Below are positions 1 through 10,317 of a stretch of 36,969 nt of DNA, piece by piece (within the stretch, counting starts at the first letter, position 1; each line of letters opens with the position of its first letter). The DNA is taken from contig NDFF03000261.1 in assembly GCA_002150815.3 (NCBI GenBank), positions 1 to 36,969 on the forward strand, given 5' to 3'. The stretch is from Grammothele lineata. Its lineage: Eukaryota; Basidiomycota; Agaricomycetes; Polyporales; Polyporaceae. A model generated the notes under the pieces. That model ran no database searches, was not told the DNA's origin, and worked only from the letters and a program-made list of their open reading frames with translations. The translations under genes and the position numbers were made by a program.

Positions 1-957
1 CGGGCGCGCGGCCTCGGCGGGGGCGTGCGTGCCACATGCCGCTAGAATTCACAAAGAATCTTTCTTCTAGCCCATGATATGCCGCGACGTCCAGAACGGC
101 GGCGGCTTCTGGGTAGGTGGCAAACAGAGCGCATGTTGATAAACTCATACTGGTTGCGCTTCTAGTCGGACGCGAGAGACGGGAGCCGCTCTCCTCGCGC
201 TGATGAGGAGATGTTCCCAGTGGCATCAATCAACGCGAGGCACAGGGCGGGCGACCTCATCTGCGATGGAAACGGAGGCGTTGAGTAGAGAGTGGCGCAC
301 GTTCATGGAAGGACGGAGTCCGTCTTGTTCGGCTACTCGCAACCGAACTGTGGCGGAGCCGATTGCCACACTGGGCCTGGCCCGCCTCCCAAAAAGAAGC
401 CCGCCCGCGAGGCTGACATCCCCCGAATGCGGGAATCATCTTCCCGGGATTCGCGTACGTCAGAGGGCTAGGAACGTTGGATTCTATAAGGATAATAAAG
501 TTACAGGGTACAGGGACGGACGAGACGGTGCTAGGGGTACACGGGTGATGATGAACAAACACTAGTCAAAAGGAACGTGGCGAGGCAAGGCGTGGGCGCG
601 CCTTGCAGTCGGGATCCAGGGTTAGACTACACTGTAAGACGAGACAGGACGTGAGGAGATCCGGGAGAGGTATAACGGCGGGTATGGAGGCGTTAGATGA
701 ACAAATTAAGACCCGGGTAGAATATGGAACTATGGCGGTATTTTGATCGCCGCGTGTGCGTGTGTGCTAGAGAGAGGCGACCATGGAGAGTTAAGGTATG
801 CTGCGCGCGCTGTATGGTACAAGTGGGACCGGCCCTGCACAAGGAACATCCGTCAGCGACACCGGACAACACGAGAACAACCCGCGCGCACTCACCATGT
901 TCGAGCTCGAACCCTCCATCCCCCACGAAACTTGAAGAAGACCTATACAGACAACGT
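1..957. other. no gene supported (intergenic or edge of unseen gene)
   Basis: The open frames here are short, overlap each other on both strands and carry no recognisable motif. The segment may hold the 3' UTR of the hypothetical gene that ends at 958 and the edge of a gene lying outside the window. Confidence 0.5.
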
Positions 958-1734
958 TCACGCAGCACGCTTGCTCCCCATAGCCGCGCCCAAAGCGACG
1001 ACGACCGCGACGCACACCACGGCGACCCACGCCCACAAGCAGCGCTTCGCCCACTTCTCCTCGGCGGCGCGGTACGCCGCTCGCCGCCGCTCGCGCTCCG
1101 CCACCGCGTGCACAGGCAGACCCCCTTGCTCAAGCTTGAGCGACGACCGCGGCGGGTGGAAGAGGAACACCGCGCCGACGAGCCAGAGGAGCGGGAGCAC
1201 TAAGAACCTCCACGACGTGTCAGCCTTTCCCTGCACACACACACACGGGTGGATAGAAGCGAGGGGATGCTCACGAAAGCCGAACTGGAACATGCGCTTC
1301 GAGAGCGTCTTGGGCTCCTGCTCGGGGCTCGGGTCGCGCGAGCTCCGCGCGCTCTCGCGGTCCCCGCGGCCCTTGAGCGCTGCGCCCCACTTGCTCTTCT
1401 TCCCCACCGACGCCGGCTCCTCCTCAAGTGAGACCTCAGACGAGCTCGCCGAGCTCGCTGACCGTTGCGCGCGGTGATGGTGGTGGTGGTGCGCCTTGGA
1501 CGGGGCCGGCGCGGCCGGGAGCACAGGTGGGTCGGGGAGGCGGCCCGCTGCGGAGCCGCTCCAGAAGTCACGCATGAGCGCCTCTTGGTACTGCATCATC
1601 GCGAGCGCCGCGGCTTGCTCGTTCGTGAGGGGCGGGGGCGCGACGACGGTGGAAGTCGTGGAGGTCATAGAGGCAGCGCGCATGTGCGACTCGGGGTGAG
1701 CGGCGTGCGAACGGGACTTCTTGCTGGAGAACAT
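958..1734 (-). CDS. hypothetical protein with two C-terminal membrane helices
   Basis: I do not recognise a named family. The start at 1734 (MFSSKKSR) is preferred to the in-frame ATG at 1851 because the extra 39 residues are proline/serine-rich and look like translated 5' UTR. The 258-residue product has a low-complexity N-terminal half with a run of six histidines near residue 82 and Ser-rich stretches. Two hydrophobic segments follow near the C terminus: one beginning FLVLPLLWLVGAVFLF, the other WAWVAVVCVAVVVALG, separated by a charged Arg/Glu-rich stretch that could form a helix. An intron-like segment, 1274 down to 1231 (GTGAGC...GTGTGCAG, 44 nt), lies just before the first helix. It is open in frame if retained, but its removal brings in a stop four codons later, so the membrane form needs retention. 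The antisense frames over this locus are judged to be shadows. Confidence 0.6.
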   Translation of the reverse strand: MFSSKKSRSHAAHPESHMRAASMTSTTSTVVAPPPLTNEQAAALAMMQYQEALMRDFWSGSAAGRLPDPPVLPAAPAPSKAHHHHHHRAQRSASSASSSEVSLEEEPASVGKKSKWGAALKGRGDRESARSSRDPSPEQEPKTLSKRMFQFGFREHPLASIHPCVCVQGKADTSWRFLVLPLLWLVGAVFLFHPPRSSLKLEQGGLPVHAVAERERRRAAYRAAEEKWAKRCLWAWVAVVCVAVVVALGAAMGSKRAA

Positions 1735-2633
1735 GGCGAGCGAGGGTAGAGATGGAGAGATGGGACGAGAGGGTAGGTGGTAGGGCGAGTGGCGCGGAGC
1801 GGAGCAGGCGATCGAGGACGGGATTAGGCGGAACAGAGGTGCGTCGAGCACTCGGGGACTGTTGCGTCTCTAAGCAGTAGAGAGGGGAGGGCAGATGACT
1901 CTTCGGCCGTATTCCTACGACTCAGCTTTAAGCCGACCACAAACGCGCTTTCTCCCCCGCACCGTAAAGTGGCGGGCTCGGATCGTCCGCGGTCGTGGCC
2001 CGCAAACCAAGCACGCATGACCTGACGAAACAAAAGAGCTGAGCGCCTCCCCGCCCATATCTGCGCGCGAAGCGTACCTCTCTGGCCGTCTGGATCAATG
2101 TCGCGCGCGCGGCGCTCCCAGGGGCCGCGCGCAGAGACAATAAGAGGGGCGGCCCTCGCCCCGCACCCTTTTGTGTTGCATCCCCGGCAGACGCGCTAAG
2201 GACCAGCACGATGAGAACGCGGGACGGGGCGCGGGGCGTCGGACGGCTTCGATGTCAGAATGCTGGACGAGTGCAAGACAATAAGCTGAGCCACGCGTTC
2301 CGGCGTCTGCCGTCGCGCGGGTGACGGCGGCACGTGACTTTATCTGACGCGTTGCCCGACGCGTCGAGACTCGAACGTTTGGTCTAATCATCTCACTCTG
2401 TCGGCGTGTTGGAAAAGGTGGATATTAGCGTAAAGGGAGTGAGTTTGCAGAGAAAGTTATAAGTGTTAGCAGAAAGAACCAGCAGGAGCCAGGGCAGCCC
2501 CCACCAGCGCCCCGGGTATAGCAAGTTGGCACCCCATGACAGCAGCAATCGCGTAAGGTCTAAAACGGAAGTAGATGGCCATCAACGCGTGCTGCAGCCA
2601 CAACTGGATGGTGTAAAGTATGGCGCACCATAA
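1735..2633. other. intergenic, no gene seen
   Basis: This is the upstream region of the hypothetical membrane-protein gene plus the 3' side of the first BTB gene. Only short frames without motifs are present, and no tRNA-like structure was found. Confidence 0.5.
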
Positions 2634-3740
2634 TCACAACTGGTCCGACCACCCAGCACAGTTCAGGTCAAACAGATCGGGAAGCCGCTTCCACAGCATG
2701 TCCAACTCCGCATGCAAACGATCCTGGACTTGGCGGTGGCACTCCTCACAGCAACCCTTATCCTCTGGATCAAGGTAATGGACCAAGGGTTTGTTGAAGG
2801 GCCTGTAGCTTGCAGCGAGAGCAGGAGAGTTCTTCAATGCGTGCAGCTTATCTTGGAGCCACCACTGGCACACGGCTGACGACATACAGACTGAGTCTGG
2901 TGCGGGATCGGCAGGCTCGAAGGCGGAGAGGACGACTTTTGCGGAGGCCTGCATGAGGAGTACCTTGCCTTCAAGGCAGCGAGTGAGGTCCTCTAGGGGC
3001 AGAGTCTCGAACGTTCCGTCGGCTCGCTGGTATCCTTTCAGTAGAGTGTGTGCGTCCAAGCCACAGCAAGCCATGAAGAGGGTAGGCAGGATCTCGTCGC
3101 ACTGCGTCAGCCGCGCGAGGTTTATCACGGCGATTAGGGCGGACGGCGGGGTCGTCTCGCTCCACGCCGACGGGAGGATGAACGGGGACTTGTGTTTCTG
3201 CCATTGCTGCAGGCTGGTAGTGTAGTGCTCCTTGAGAAAGCCGAGAGCCTGAGTGAGCAGCCCGTCGATCTGGTACTTGTGGCCGAGCCGGGCGTATGCG
3301 CAGATAGTGGCGAAGGATGGGACTTCGGGCTCTGGCTGCTTCGTTTGTACGAACCTAAGACACGCATTGGAGGACCAGATAGACCCCGCATGGATGTAAC
3401 AAACTCACCTTGCGCCTTTCTTGGGAAGAAGAGCTCGTAGGACCTCCCTCAGCTCCTCAGAGGGATCATCGAGATGAACGACAGGACAGGCGGGGGCGTC
3501 AGAATCGGAAAGGTCGTGTGGGGGCTGTGGGAGGGAGAACATGTCGGCGAATACGGCAGAATGCTCCGCCAGGACGCCCCTGTACACTTTGAACTCGACG
3601 CCCGCAGCGACGAGGATGATCGTGCCGTCCTCAAACCAGAACTCCTCATCTCGCCCGGAGGGCGCTGCTTTCTCAGCCATCTCCTCATCATTGTCGTTGT
3701 CGTCGGGGCGGTGTCGTTTCGGTGGATGAGCGTGAGACAT
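2634..3740 (-). CDS. BTB/POZ domain protein, paralogue 1
   Basis: Two exons: 3740-3409 and 3354-2634, with a 54-nt GTGAGT..TTAG intron in phase 2; 350 residues. The N-terminal part is a BTB/POZ fold of the fungal expanded type: DEEFWFEDGTIIL, then VEFKVYRGVLAEHSAVF and DMFSLPQ, then PVVHLDDPSEELREVLRALL. The intron falls right after the core BTB region. The second exon encodes the BACK-like helical part (YARLGHKYQIDGLL, INLARL) and a Cys pair near the end (CCEECHRQ). BTB proteins of this type are thought to dimerise and to link substrates to cullin-3 ubiquitin ligases or to act as transcription regulators. No DNA-binding domain is visible, so the adaptor role is inference. The first ATG is at 3740. 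It is closest to paralogue 4 around the domain end. Confidence 0.88.
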
Positions 3741-4096
3741 TGTCAAGGTGCAAGAAAGTCAGAGCGAAGAGCGAACCCTTGGCTTCGAGGTCAGAGCATC
3801 AGTAAAGCCTTGGTACAGCGGGCGTCAAAGCATATCGTATCGCTTGATATTGGCGAAGGCGAGTCTCTGCCACCGTCTCCAAAACCTAGAGATAACCAAT
3901 AACTTGTATACGCAGGGTGTCTACTACATGAATCCACTGGGTAAAGGACCTAGCGAAATATCTATCTAACAAAGCCACCAGCCGCCGAAAAACTAACTAC
4001 GTGAGGAAATGGGTCAGCTGCCCGCCTTCATCTACCCTGTAGTACGTCGAAGAATGATCAGCACCACGATGCGCCCAAAAGAGACCATTGAGATCC
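3741..4096. other. intergenic between BTB paralogues 1 and 2
   Basis: About 356 bases between two genes on the same strand: promoter of paralogue 1 and 3' region of paralogue 2. No motif was recognised. Confidence 0.5.
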
Positions 4097-5163
4097 TCAC
4101 GTTGCAATCTCGTCACCCCACCCAGCAATCTGAAGTCCAAAGAACGAAGGCAGCGCATTCCACGCCTCCTGCGTAAGTCGCTCCTGGCGATCCAAGAACG
4201 CCTTCCTACATGCAGGGCAGAGCTTGCGCGTCAGCGCGTTCGCACTATCGCTCGCCATGCGGATGAAAGGTCCGAATAGGCGGATGCTCGCGACGACGTC
4301 GGGCAGGTGGCGCGCCACTACGAGCGCCGTCTTCCGGCACCCGCTGTCGTCCGCGCCCACGCGTTGGCAGCCGGGCGCGGGGATGGGCAGCATCGTGCCG
4401 GCGATCGTCGCGGCGCCCGCGAGCGCAAGGCGCGGGACGGCCTCGAGGCACATGGCGAGGTCTGTGGGGGCGAGCTCTTCGTGCGCGCCGTCGCTGTACT
4501 CGAAGCCGCGCAGGATGCACGCGCCGAGCTGGCAGCAGACGAGGAGGGCGAGCGGGAGAAGGGAGAGCTCGCCGGTAAGGCGCGCGAGGTTCACGACGCC
4601 GATTGCATGCACGGTCTCGAACCCAACTGGCATCCAGCGATCTGTGTCCGCGCGCTGACGCCAACTCGCGAAGGAGGTCGTGAAGTGGCTCTTGAGATAT
4701 GTCATTGCGCGATCGAAGAGCTCAGTCATCTGATACTTGTGCCCGAGACGAACGTATGCGGCGACTTCTTCGAATGTGTTGGGAACGAGAGGTTCGCCAG
4801 GGAGCCTGTGGAACGTCAAAACAGGGGAGGATGAACAGTGAGATTGGAAAGCAAGACTCACCTAAGCGAGAGTTTCTTCCCCATACAGACCCGAAGGACG
4901 TGCCGCCAATCTCGCGCCGAGTCTGACAAATGTACCACGGGACATTCAGCGTCGATGCCGACCGCACAGACAAGCGTATTGGGGCGTAGAGGCAGGGTGT
5001 AGTCTTGCGGTAGGGACAGCATATCTCTGAAAACGCACGAATGTTCCGCGAGAATCTCCTTGTAGACACGAAACTGTGCATCCGGCGTGACGAGGATTAT
5101 GGACCCATCCGCGAGCCAGAATTCATCATCTCTGAGAGCCGCTGCCGGCGACTCGAACCCCAT
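4097..5163 (-). CDS. BTB/POZ domain protein, paralogue 2
   Basis: Two exons: 5163-4862 and 4805-4097, with a 56-nt GTGAGT..CACAG intron in phase 2 at the same place as in the other three BTB genes; 336 residues. The BTB core reads DDEFWLADGSIILVTP, FRVYKEILAEHSCVF, DMLSLPQ, and ends SARDWRHVLRVCMGKKLSLR. The second exon continues with FEEVAAYVRLGHKYQMTELF, VNLARLTGELSLLPLALL and a Cys motif (LCPACRKAF). An in-frame ATG at 5235 would add 24 residues. I prefer 5163 because it puts the start a few residues before the conserved domain. SARDWRHV and GELSLLP are shared with paralogue 3, which points to a recent duplication. The role as a cullin-3 adaptor is inferred from the family. Confidence 0.87.
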
Positions 5164-5404
5164 TATGACGCAAAGTGGCCCGCGTGAAGTGTCTTCTAAT
5201 AGACGAGGTGCAATGAGGTTGCAGCGTACACACATGAGTGTGGCAAGTACTGACCCTTCTCCTTATACACGTAGAGACCTCTCAAGGAGTGGTCCCAGGA
5301 AAGGGGATGGTGGTGGACGTGGTGCAAGAGCGAACCCGTCAACGATAACGGCCCGAAATTACTCGAGAGTTCGATTACGTAATGAAAGCCGCGATAGTCG
5401 CTGC

Positions 5405-5456
5405 CACGACGGGCAATGGCGCATAGCCACAGACCGGAATATGCACCGGAAATGTG
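5405..5456 (+). repeat. left terminal inverted repeat of the MITE
   Basis: This 52-bp arm begins CACGACGGGCAATGGC and pairs with 5691-5742 read on the opposite strand. Seven mismatches were counted, mostly transitions, which suggests an element that is not very recent. Confidence 0.82.
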
Positions 5457-5690
5457 TCTTTTTTGGTCTTTTAGTCACCAGCCTAGTCACGGTCAGCAAT
5501 TTTGTCAGGATATGAAGCCTGTCTCTAGACATATTCAGTTCATATTCCGGTCATGATAGCGGCCCGGTTACCCGGGTTACCATATCCAGGCATGCTGTCA
5601 GGAATATGCCAGGGACATGTGCCGAACATGTTACATATTCTGGTCAAATTCCGGATCGTGACCACGCTGGGGGGCAGGAGACCATTGACG

Positions 5691-5742
5691 CGCATTTCCC
5701 GCGCATATTCCGGTTCGTGACTATGCGCCATTGCCTGTCGTG
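5691..5742 (-). repeat. right terminal inverted repeat of the MITE
   Basis: This is the inverted partner of 5405-5456. The CCGGAATATGC core inside the repeat is the same on both arms and recurs in the interior. Confidence 0.82.
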
Positions 5743-6462
5743 TGCGGTGAACTTAAAGCGTCCGGATCCTGTCTATGATATTGTGCCAATGCTCCCGTTC
5801 AGCACAACCCGAATCTGCTGAAAAGCTTGCGGACAACTTCGTATCATAGGAGACTCGACTTCTTTATCACATCGTCGTCCTGGGTCTCCCTACCTGTGAG
5901 TGCCCGGCGTGCAACGTACGTGCAACGCGAAGCCCTTTGTCGTACATCGATCCCTGATAGACTTACGTTCGCATTCCAATCTAGGACTTTATCCTTGGTC
6001 GGGCAGTACGGCGTATAGTAGCGAATGAATTTCTCATAATGGCCGTCACACATGCCAGCATGGATGGACTTTGACTCGTATCAAAGGATCTCTTATATCG
6101 AAGTTCAAGTCTCTACGACGGGGGGAGTGCTCACTGACTTCTGTTGGTTCGTGATTGAGGAACCTACTCCGGTGAAAGTATGCGGTAATCGTATCTCATG
6201 CTCATGGCTACCCGTTTGTTCCTTTCGCCTGCCAGCCACGTGAACTTGAAAGTCCGGTGTGCTGCGGCATTGCTCGACATATGTACGCGGGTCCTGCAGC
6301 ATGATGCAGCAGCAGCGCATCCTCGTCTCTCCATCTCTATCCACTAAGTTACTTGACTCAGATCACCCCGACTCTCGTCTGCTCGGATTTTGTTCAGTGA
6401 GTTCCTCATAATAAGAACCAATCCTGCAAATAGGACTGACGACACAGACCCTCCGGCGACAG

Positions 6463-7609
6463 ATGACGATGAACGCAACACTTAGTCCAACTACGAACCT
6501 CGTACCCAAGACGCCGCATGCGGATACGTCCACCGAGAACACGAGTGACATGGGGAGAGTCCTACGCAAGAGAGATGATGAGTTTTGGTTCGACGATGGA
6601 TCCATCATCCTCTCGGTACAAGACGTAGAGTTCCGCGTCTACAAGGGACTCCTTGCGCGACATTCCGCCGTTTTCCAAACGATGCTCTCCCTCCCCCAGC
6701 CTCAGGTCCAGTCCGTCTCCAACCATAGCCCCAGCGGTGGAGGCGAGGAGGCCTGCCCTGTGCTGCGGTTGGAGGATTCGGCAAGGGACTGGCGCCACGT
6801 TTTCCGCGTGTGCATGGGAACACACCTCTCACTCCGGTCTGTATTCCTTGAAAATATGTCAGAGCAAGTGTTAACCAATCAACTCAAGACTAGACAGCCG
6901 ATACGCGCCAATTATGAAGAAGTTCGAAGAAATCTCCGCTTACGTCCGGATCGGTCACAAATATCAGATGACGCAGCTCTACACGCTCTCGATGGATTAC
7001 CTCAAGCAACACTTCTCAACTCGATTCAACGATTTCCAATATGAAAGCATGCCAACCCAGTGGCTCCCCAACCTCTTCCTAGCGGGACATGCGATCGGAG
7101 TGGCGAACATCGCTCGTCTTACAGGAGAGCTTTCACTGCTTCCTATGGCATTCACCATTTGCTGCGGGCTTGGTGCGCAACTCGTACAAGGTTTTGAATA
7201 TAGCGACGGCGAGAAAGAAACACTTACGAACGAGGATCTCGCAGTCTGCTGCGCTGCGAGACCCAAGCTCACGCAAGCCACAGTGTCACTCTTCCTTGGC
7301 ATTATCTTTCCCCTCGTCTCAGACCAATGCCCCACCAAGTTCCAACCTGGTGCGCGGACGTGTAGGGACATCACCGGTGACTTCATCAAAGAGCTATCCC
7401 TAGTCGAACTCGACGACCCAGCCCCATTCCTTCAACTTGTCGATGTCATCGGAGAACAACGTTACGGGAATCTGGAGAAGCTCTGCAAGACCTGCTTGAA
7501 GTCCCTCTCCCAGCGCGAGCTTACTTTACGACGGCAGAGGTGGAACGAGCTTCCATCGATGTTTGGCCTCGCGATCCCCGAGTGGGAGCCTGAGATGGCT
7601 GCGAGGTGA
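6463..7609 (+). CDS. BTB/POZ domain protein, paralogue 3
   Basis: Two exons: 6463-6836 and 6898-7609; 361 residues. The 61-nt intron has an unusual GTCTGT donor and an ACAG acceptor, but its position and phase (2) match the other three BTB genes, and the joined protein reads LSLRRYAPIMKKFEEI, aligned with paralogue 2. The BTB core reads DDEFWFDDGSIIL, VEFRVYKGLLARHSAVF, MLSLPQ and SARDWRHVFRVCMG. The second exon has YVRIGHKYQMTQLY, VANIARLTGELSLLPMA and a Cys pair (LCKTCLKSL) near the end. The first ATG (6463) is used; an internal Met at residue 30 would also leave the domain intact. It is head to head with paralogue 2, its closest relative in the window. The molecular role (ligase adaptor or regulator) is inferred from the family only. 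Confidence 0.87.
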
Positions 7610-9422
7610 GTGGGCTCCACTGGTGACCGGATTAATGAGTCCACGAGATATTAACGAAGTCCTGCATTCAGTTCAGGAGCAAGGTAGGTTTTTGGCGGGT
7701 ATGGGTAGTGCGTTCTTTCGTGGGGAAGGTTTCGCGCGCACAACAGTAGATCATACCGATTCAGGTCAGGCGAAGCAGTCGAGAACACGCCTTGAAGCGT
7801 GAATGATACTTACCAGGGGCAGCCGAATCTATGCCATTGTAATCGTGAGAACATTACGTAAAATCTATACCGACATACGGATTTCTGGACTGCTGTGGAT
7901 GGAATCGGAACGTCTTTTGACGTGTCCCAAATCCCCCACCATGCCCGATCTCAGTCCATGCATGTTCATGAGACTCGATGTCGCACCATTACATGCTCTC
8001 TTACGCACTTGAGTCTCCAAGTCACGGTGCTGTGGCCTTTCTTGCTTTCCTGCCGGCCAGGCTGACTAACTTCCTCCAAGCCATAACGGTTCTGCGTGCC
8101 ATAGACGATGGTCCCGCCGTACATCGGTTCGTTGCCATGTTCTCCCATCGACATACTGACGCTGTTGTGGTATGTAATTGTTCTGCCTTCACGCCGTAAC
8201 TCCATTGAAGCGCATACTACTTGGAAGAAAGCAGATGCGTAGCGCTTCGGACCGACGACACTATTGTGGCTTTACGTGGATGGGGATCTGGATCATTCGG
8301 TGTGTTATATATGCTGCTTCCCATGCCCCCGCCCGCGCTGTTGCCTAGAGGGCTCTAGGCGTTGCGCCTATACCAGGCGAGCATGTCTTCACTCAAGTGT
8401 GTATCTGCACCTCTGTACGCCATGCTCGTCCGTGTCTACTGCGTTCGGAGCCAATTCATGGCTTTCATTGTTAGGAGATCGCATACGCTCGCGACAACTC
8501 CAGTGAGCTTACTCCTTTTTGCATCGCTCACGCCTGATGCCTGTGCTACATCGGTCCCGATGCTGTCGGCCTCACCAGCTCCGAATCGAGTCGTCGATCG
8601 CTCTCGCAGGACCTCGACCTCCAACGTTAAGAATGGCACACTCGCCGTTTTCGCTTCGTGCAGCAGCAGGCCGCGTCCGTGGACTCACCGCCATCGACAC
8701 ACAGGTTGCCGCAGCTAGCCGCTTCATCGCAGCGACCTTGTCAACGTTCGCGGATTCAGCCGAGCTATGCGTAGTCTCCGGTCCTCAAACACCAAACCCC
8801 CTAATCCGTTCCTGGGGCCTGTCTGTGCGCGCCCATGGCGGTGACTTCACGGTACTAGCAGGGGCGCTTTTCTCGCACCCCGACGCCGGACGGACCAATA
8901 AGCGCGACTATTGGGCCCGCTGTCTTCGGCGTGCGCCTCTGAGCTCCATCTCAATCGCGCCTTGACATGCTAAAAGTCAGTCCCAGTCGCCCGCACGCAG
9001 CAGTGCACCCAACATTACGTGAGAGAGCTGTCATTAGGAGGCCGCTAGCTGCGTCCTCCGTCGGCGCATCGACTATCCTACATTCTTCGGAGGGGTTTCA
9101 TGGACGCATTCGTCGACGTGATGCTGTGGCCGGCCCCTGCGCGCTGTTAGAGCTGGCGTTCGGCGAGACCAGCTGAACTAATCGTACCGTAGCTAGCCCG
9201 TCCCAGACGCTCACGGCTCCTACCTGGACCTCACATATGCGCTGTCGTCGGCAGCGAGTCTGACCAAGATCCGTCATGTCCCTCCTCAACGCATATAAAC
9301 GGGCCGCGTCCGTCGCTCTCCACTCTCACAAGTCCCTCAACACCCCCACTATTTCTCTCCTCCCTCATCCAGCCTTTAATTTTACGACCCTTACCTCTCA
9401 CAACCACCGACACCTCACGACC
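7610..9422. other. gene-poor stretch
   Basis: About 1.8 kb with no frame that shows a family motif, consistent splicing or an obvious codon bias. The 148-residue frame near 8519-8965 was examined and not supported. The last 130 bases are the promoter and 5' UTR of the following gene. Confidence 0.5.
9294..9299 (+). promoter_or_regulatory. TATA box (TATAAA) of the NTF2-like gene
   Basis: TATAAA lies 124 bases before the ATG at 9423. A pyrimidine-rich, CACTCTCAC-type leader separates them, as is typical for a fungal promoter and 5' UTR. This placement makes the in-frame ATG at 9276 upstream of transcription and so not the start. Confidence 0.65.
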
Positions 9423-10066
9423 ATGACGTCTAACATCGTCCTCCCGCCTCTGCCCAAGTTCGTCCAGCAGCGCATCACCGCGCTCTACAGCGCGAAGACG
9501 CCCGCAGACTTCGACGACGCGTTCGACGCGTTTGTCGCCGAGGACGCGCGCATCACGTTGAACGGCAAGCACGTATCGCGCAACACGTACAAGAAGATGA
9601 TCAAGGGCGAGATCTCCAACGATGCCGGCGCGGAGGTGACGTTCCAGGGCGTCGTCTCCGTTGACGCTGATGCGGACAAGGACCCGAATGCGATCGGGGT
9701 GAGTTTCTTCGTTGGTTATGATGCTGATAGGTGAGATGCTTATACTGTGGGGTAGTCTGGTACTGTCGGCGCGTTCTTCAAGGCCGACGTAGTCGGCAAG
9801 CTCTTCGTCCTCGGTCAGGCCGAGACGAGCACTGTCAGCTCCTCGCTCAACGTAGTGTACGTATTGTCTCATAATCTCCTCGAGCCCATCATGCTGACGC
9901 TCTGAATAGTGTTGCGAAAGACCCATCTCTTCACCACCATCAGATTGGCCGCGGGGGCGCGTTCGATGCGCGCCGCGCTATGGTCCTCGACGAGGTCCTC
10001 ACGGACGTGCAGAACCCCATTGTCCCGTCTACGCTCCCGCCCACCGCCACGGCTACCAACGCTTAA
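9423..10066 (+). CDS. small hypothetical protein, NTF2-like fold suspected
   Basis: Three exons: 9423-9698, 9756-9856 and 9910-10066, with introns of 57 and 53 nt; 177 residues. The start at 9423 (MTSNIVLPPL) has a good context (ACCATGA) and lies downstream of the TATA box. The sequence begins with LPKFVQQRITALYSAKTPAD and a following Asp/Phe-rich helix (FDDAFDAFVAEDARITLNG), then VTFQGVVSV and GTVGAFFKADVVGKLFVLGQ. This order of helices followed by beta strands resembles SnoaL/NTF2-like stress or hypothetical proteins of basidiomycetes. No signal peptide or catalytic motif is visible. The fold is inference and the function unknown. The C terminus (IVPSTLPPTATATNA) is low complexity. Confidence 0.72.
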
Positions 10067-10317
10067 GCGGTGCTCTACTATGACGTATTCGCGGCTAATG
10101 AACTGTATATGTACATAGTATCATGTAATATGCCCTCCTGCGATTCGGATTAATGATCTTGGCCTCAGATAACAACTCGTGACTGGACGTGCTCTCAACA
10201 AACTGACAGCTATTCCGGTAGAAGAAGCGTATTCGCAAATTGGCAGAGCATTCTCACTATACTGGGAGAGATATTAGTTCCGACGCATGTCCCGTTGTTG
10301 ATACACCTACCTGTGAA

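Larger units (their letters stand above)
5402..5745. mobile_element. MITE-like element with 52-bp TIRs and TGC target duplication
   Basis: The element spans 5405-5742 (338 bp). It starts CACGACGGGCAATGGCGCAT, and read on the other strand it starts CACGACAGGCAATGGCGCAT. Comparing the two ends by hand gives 45 of 52 identical bases. TGC flanks both sides (5402-5404 and 5743-5745), as a 3-bp target-site duplication would. No open frame resembling a transposase lies inside, so it would be a non-autonomous element. The superfamily is uncertain: a 3-bp duplication fits PIF/Harbinger or CACTA, and the terminal CAC is reminiscent of CACTA, but the ends are not canonical for either. The interior is filled with short CATATTCCGG-like motifs in both orientations. 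Confidence 0.8.
5164..6462. other. shared upstream region of two divergent BTB genes
   Basis: This 1.3-kb region lies between the starts of paralogues 2 and 3, which are transcribed away from each other. It contains the MITE-like element at 5405-5742. Outside that element I see no gene and no clear TATA box. Confidence 0.6.

Noticed and set aside
743..1477. 244-residue plus-strand open frame over the hypothetical membrane-protein gene
   Set aside because: Arg/His/Thr-rich composition without domain signals; it mirrors the GC-rich coding strand opposite, where membrane helices and charged segments make more sense.
2340..2400. tRNA-like B-box (GTTCGAGTC on the minus strand)
   Set aside because: No T-stem pairing, no A box at the right distance and no acceptor stem could be formed.
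8519..8965. 148-residue plus-strand open frame in the gene-poor stretch
   Set aside because: No family motif, composition not protein-like, no promoter or splice support.
9231..9926. 231-residue minus-strand open frame across the NTF2-like gene
   Set aside because: It runs through two introns and the promoter of the plus-strand gene, is Arg/Val/Glu-rich as expected for antisense of a GC-biased gene, and shows no motif.
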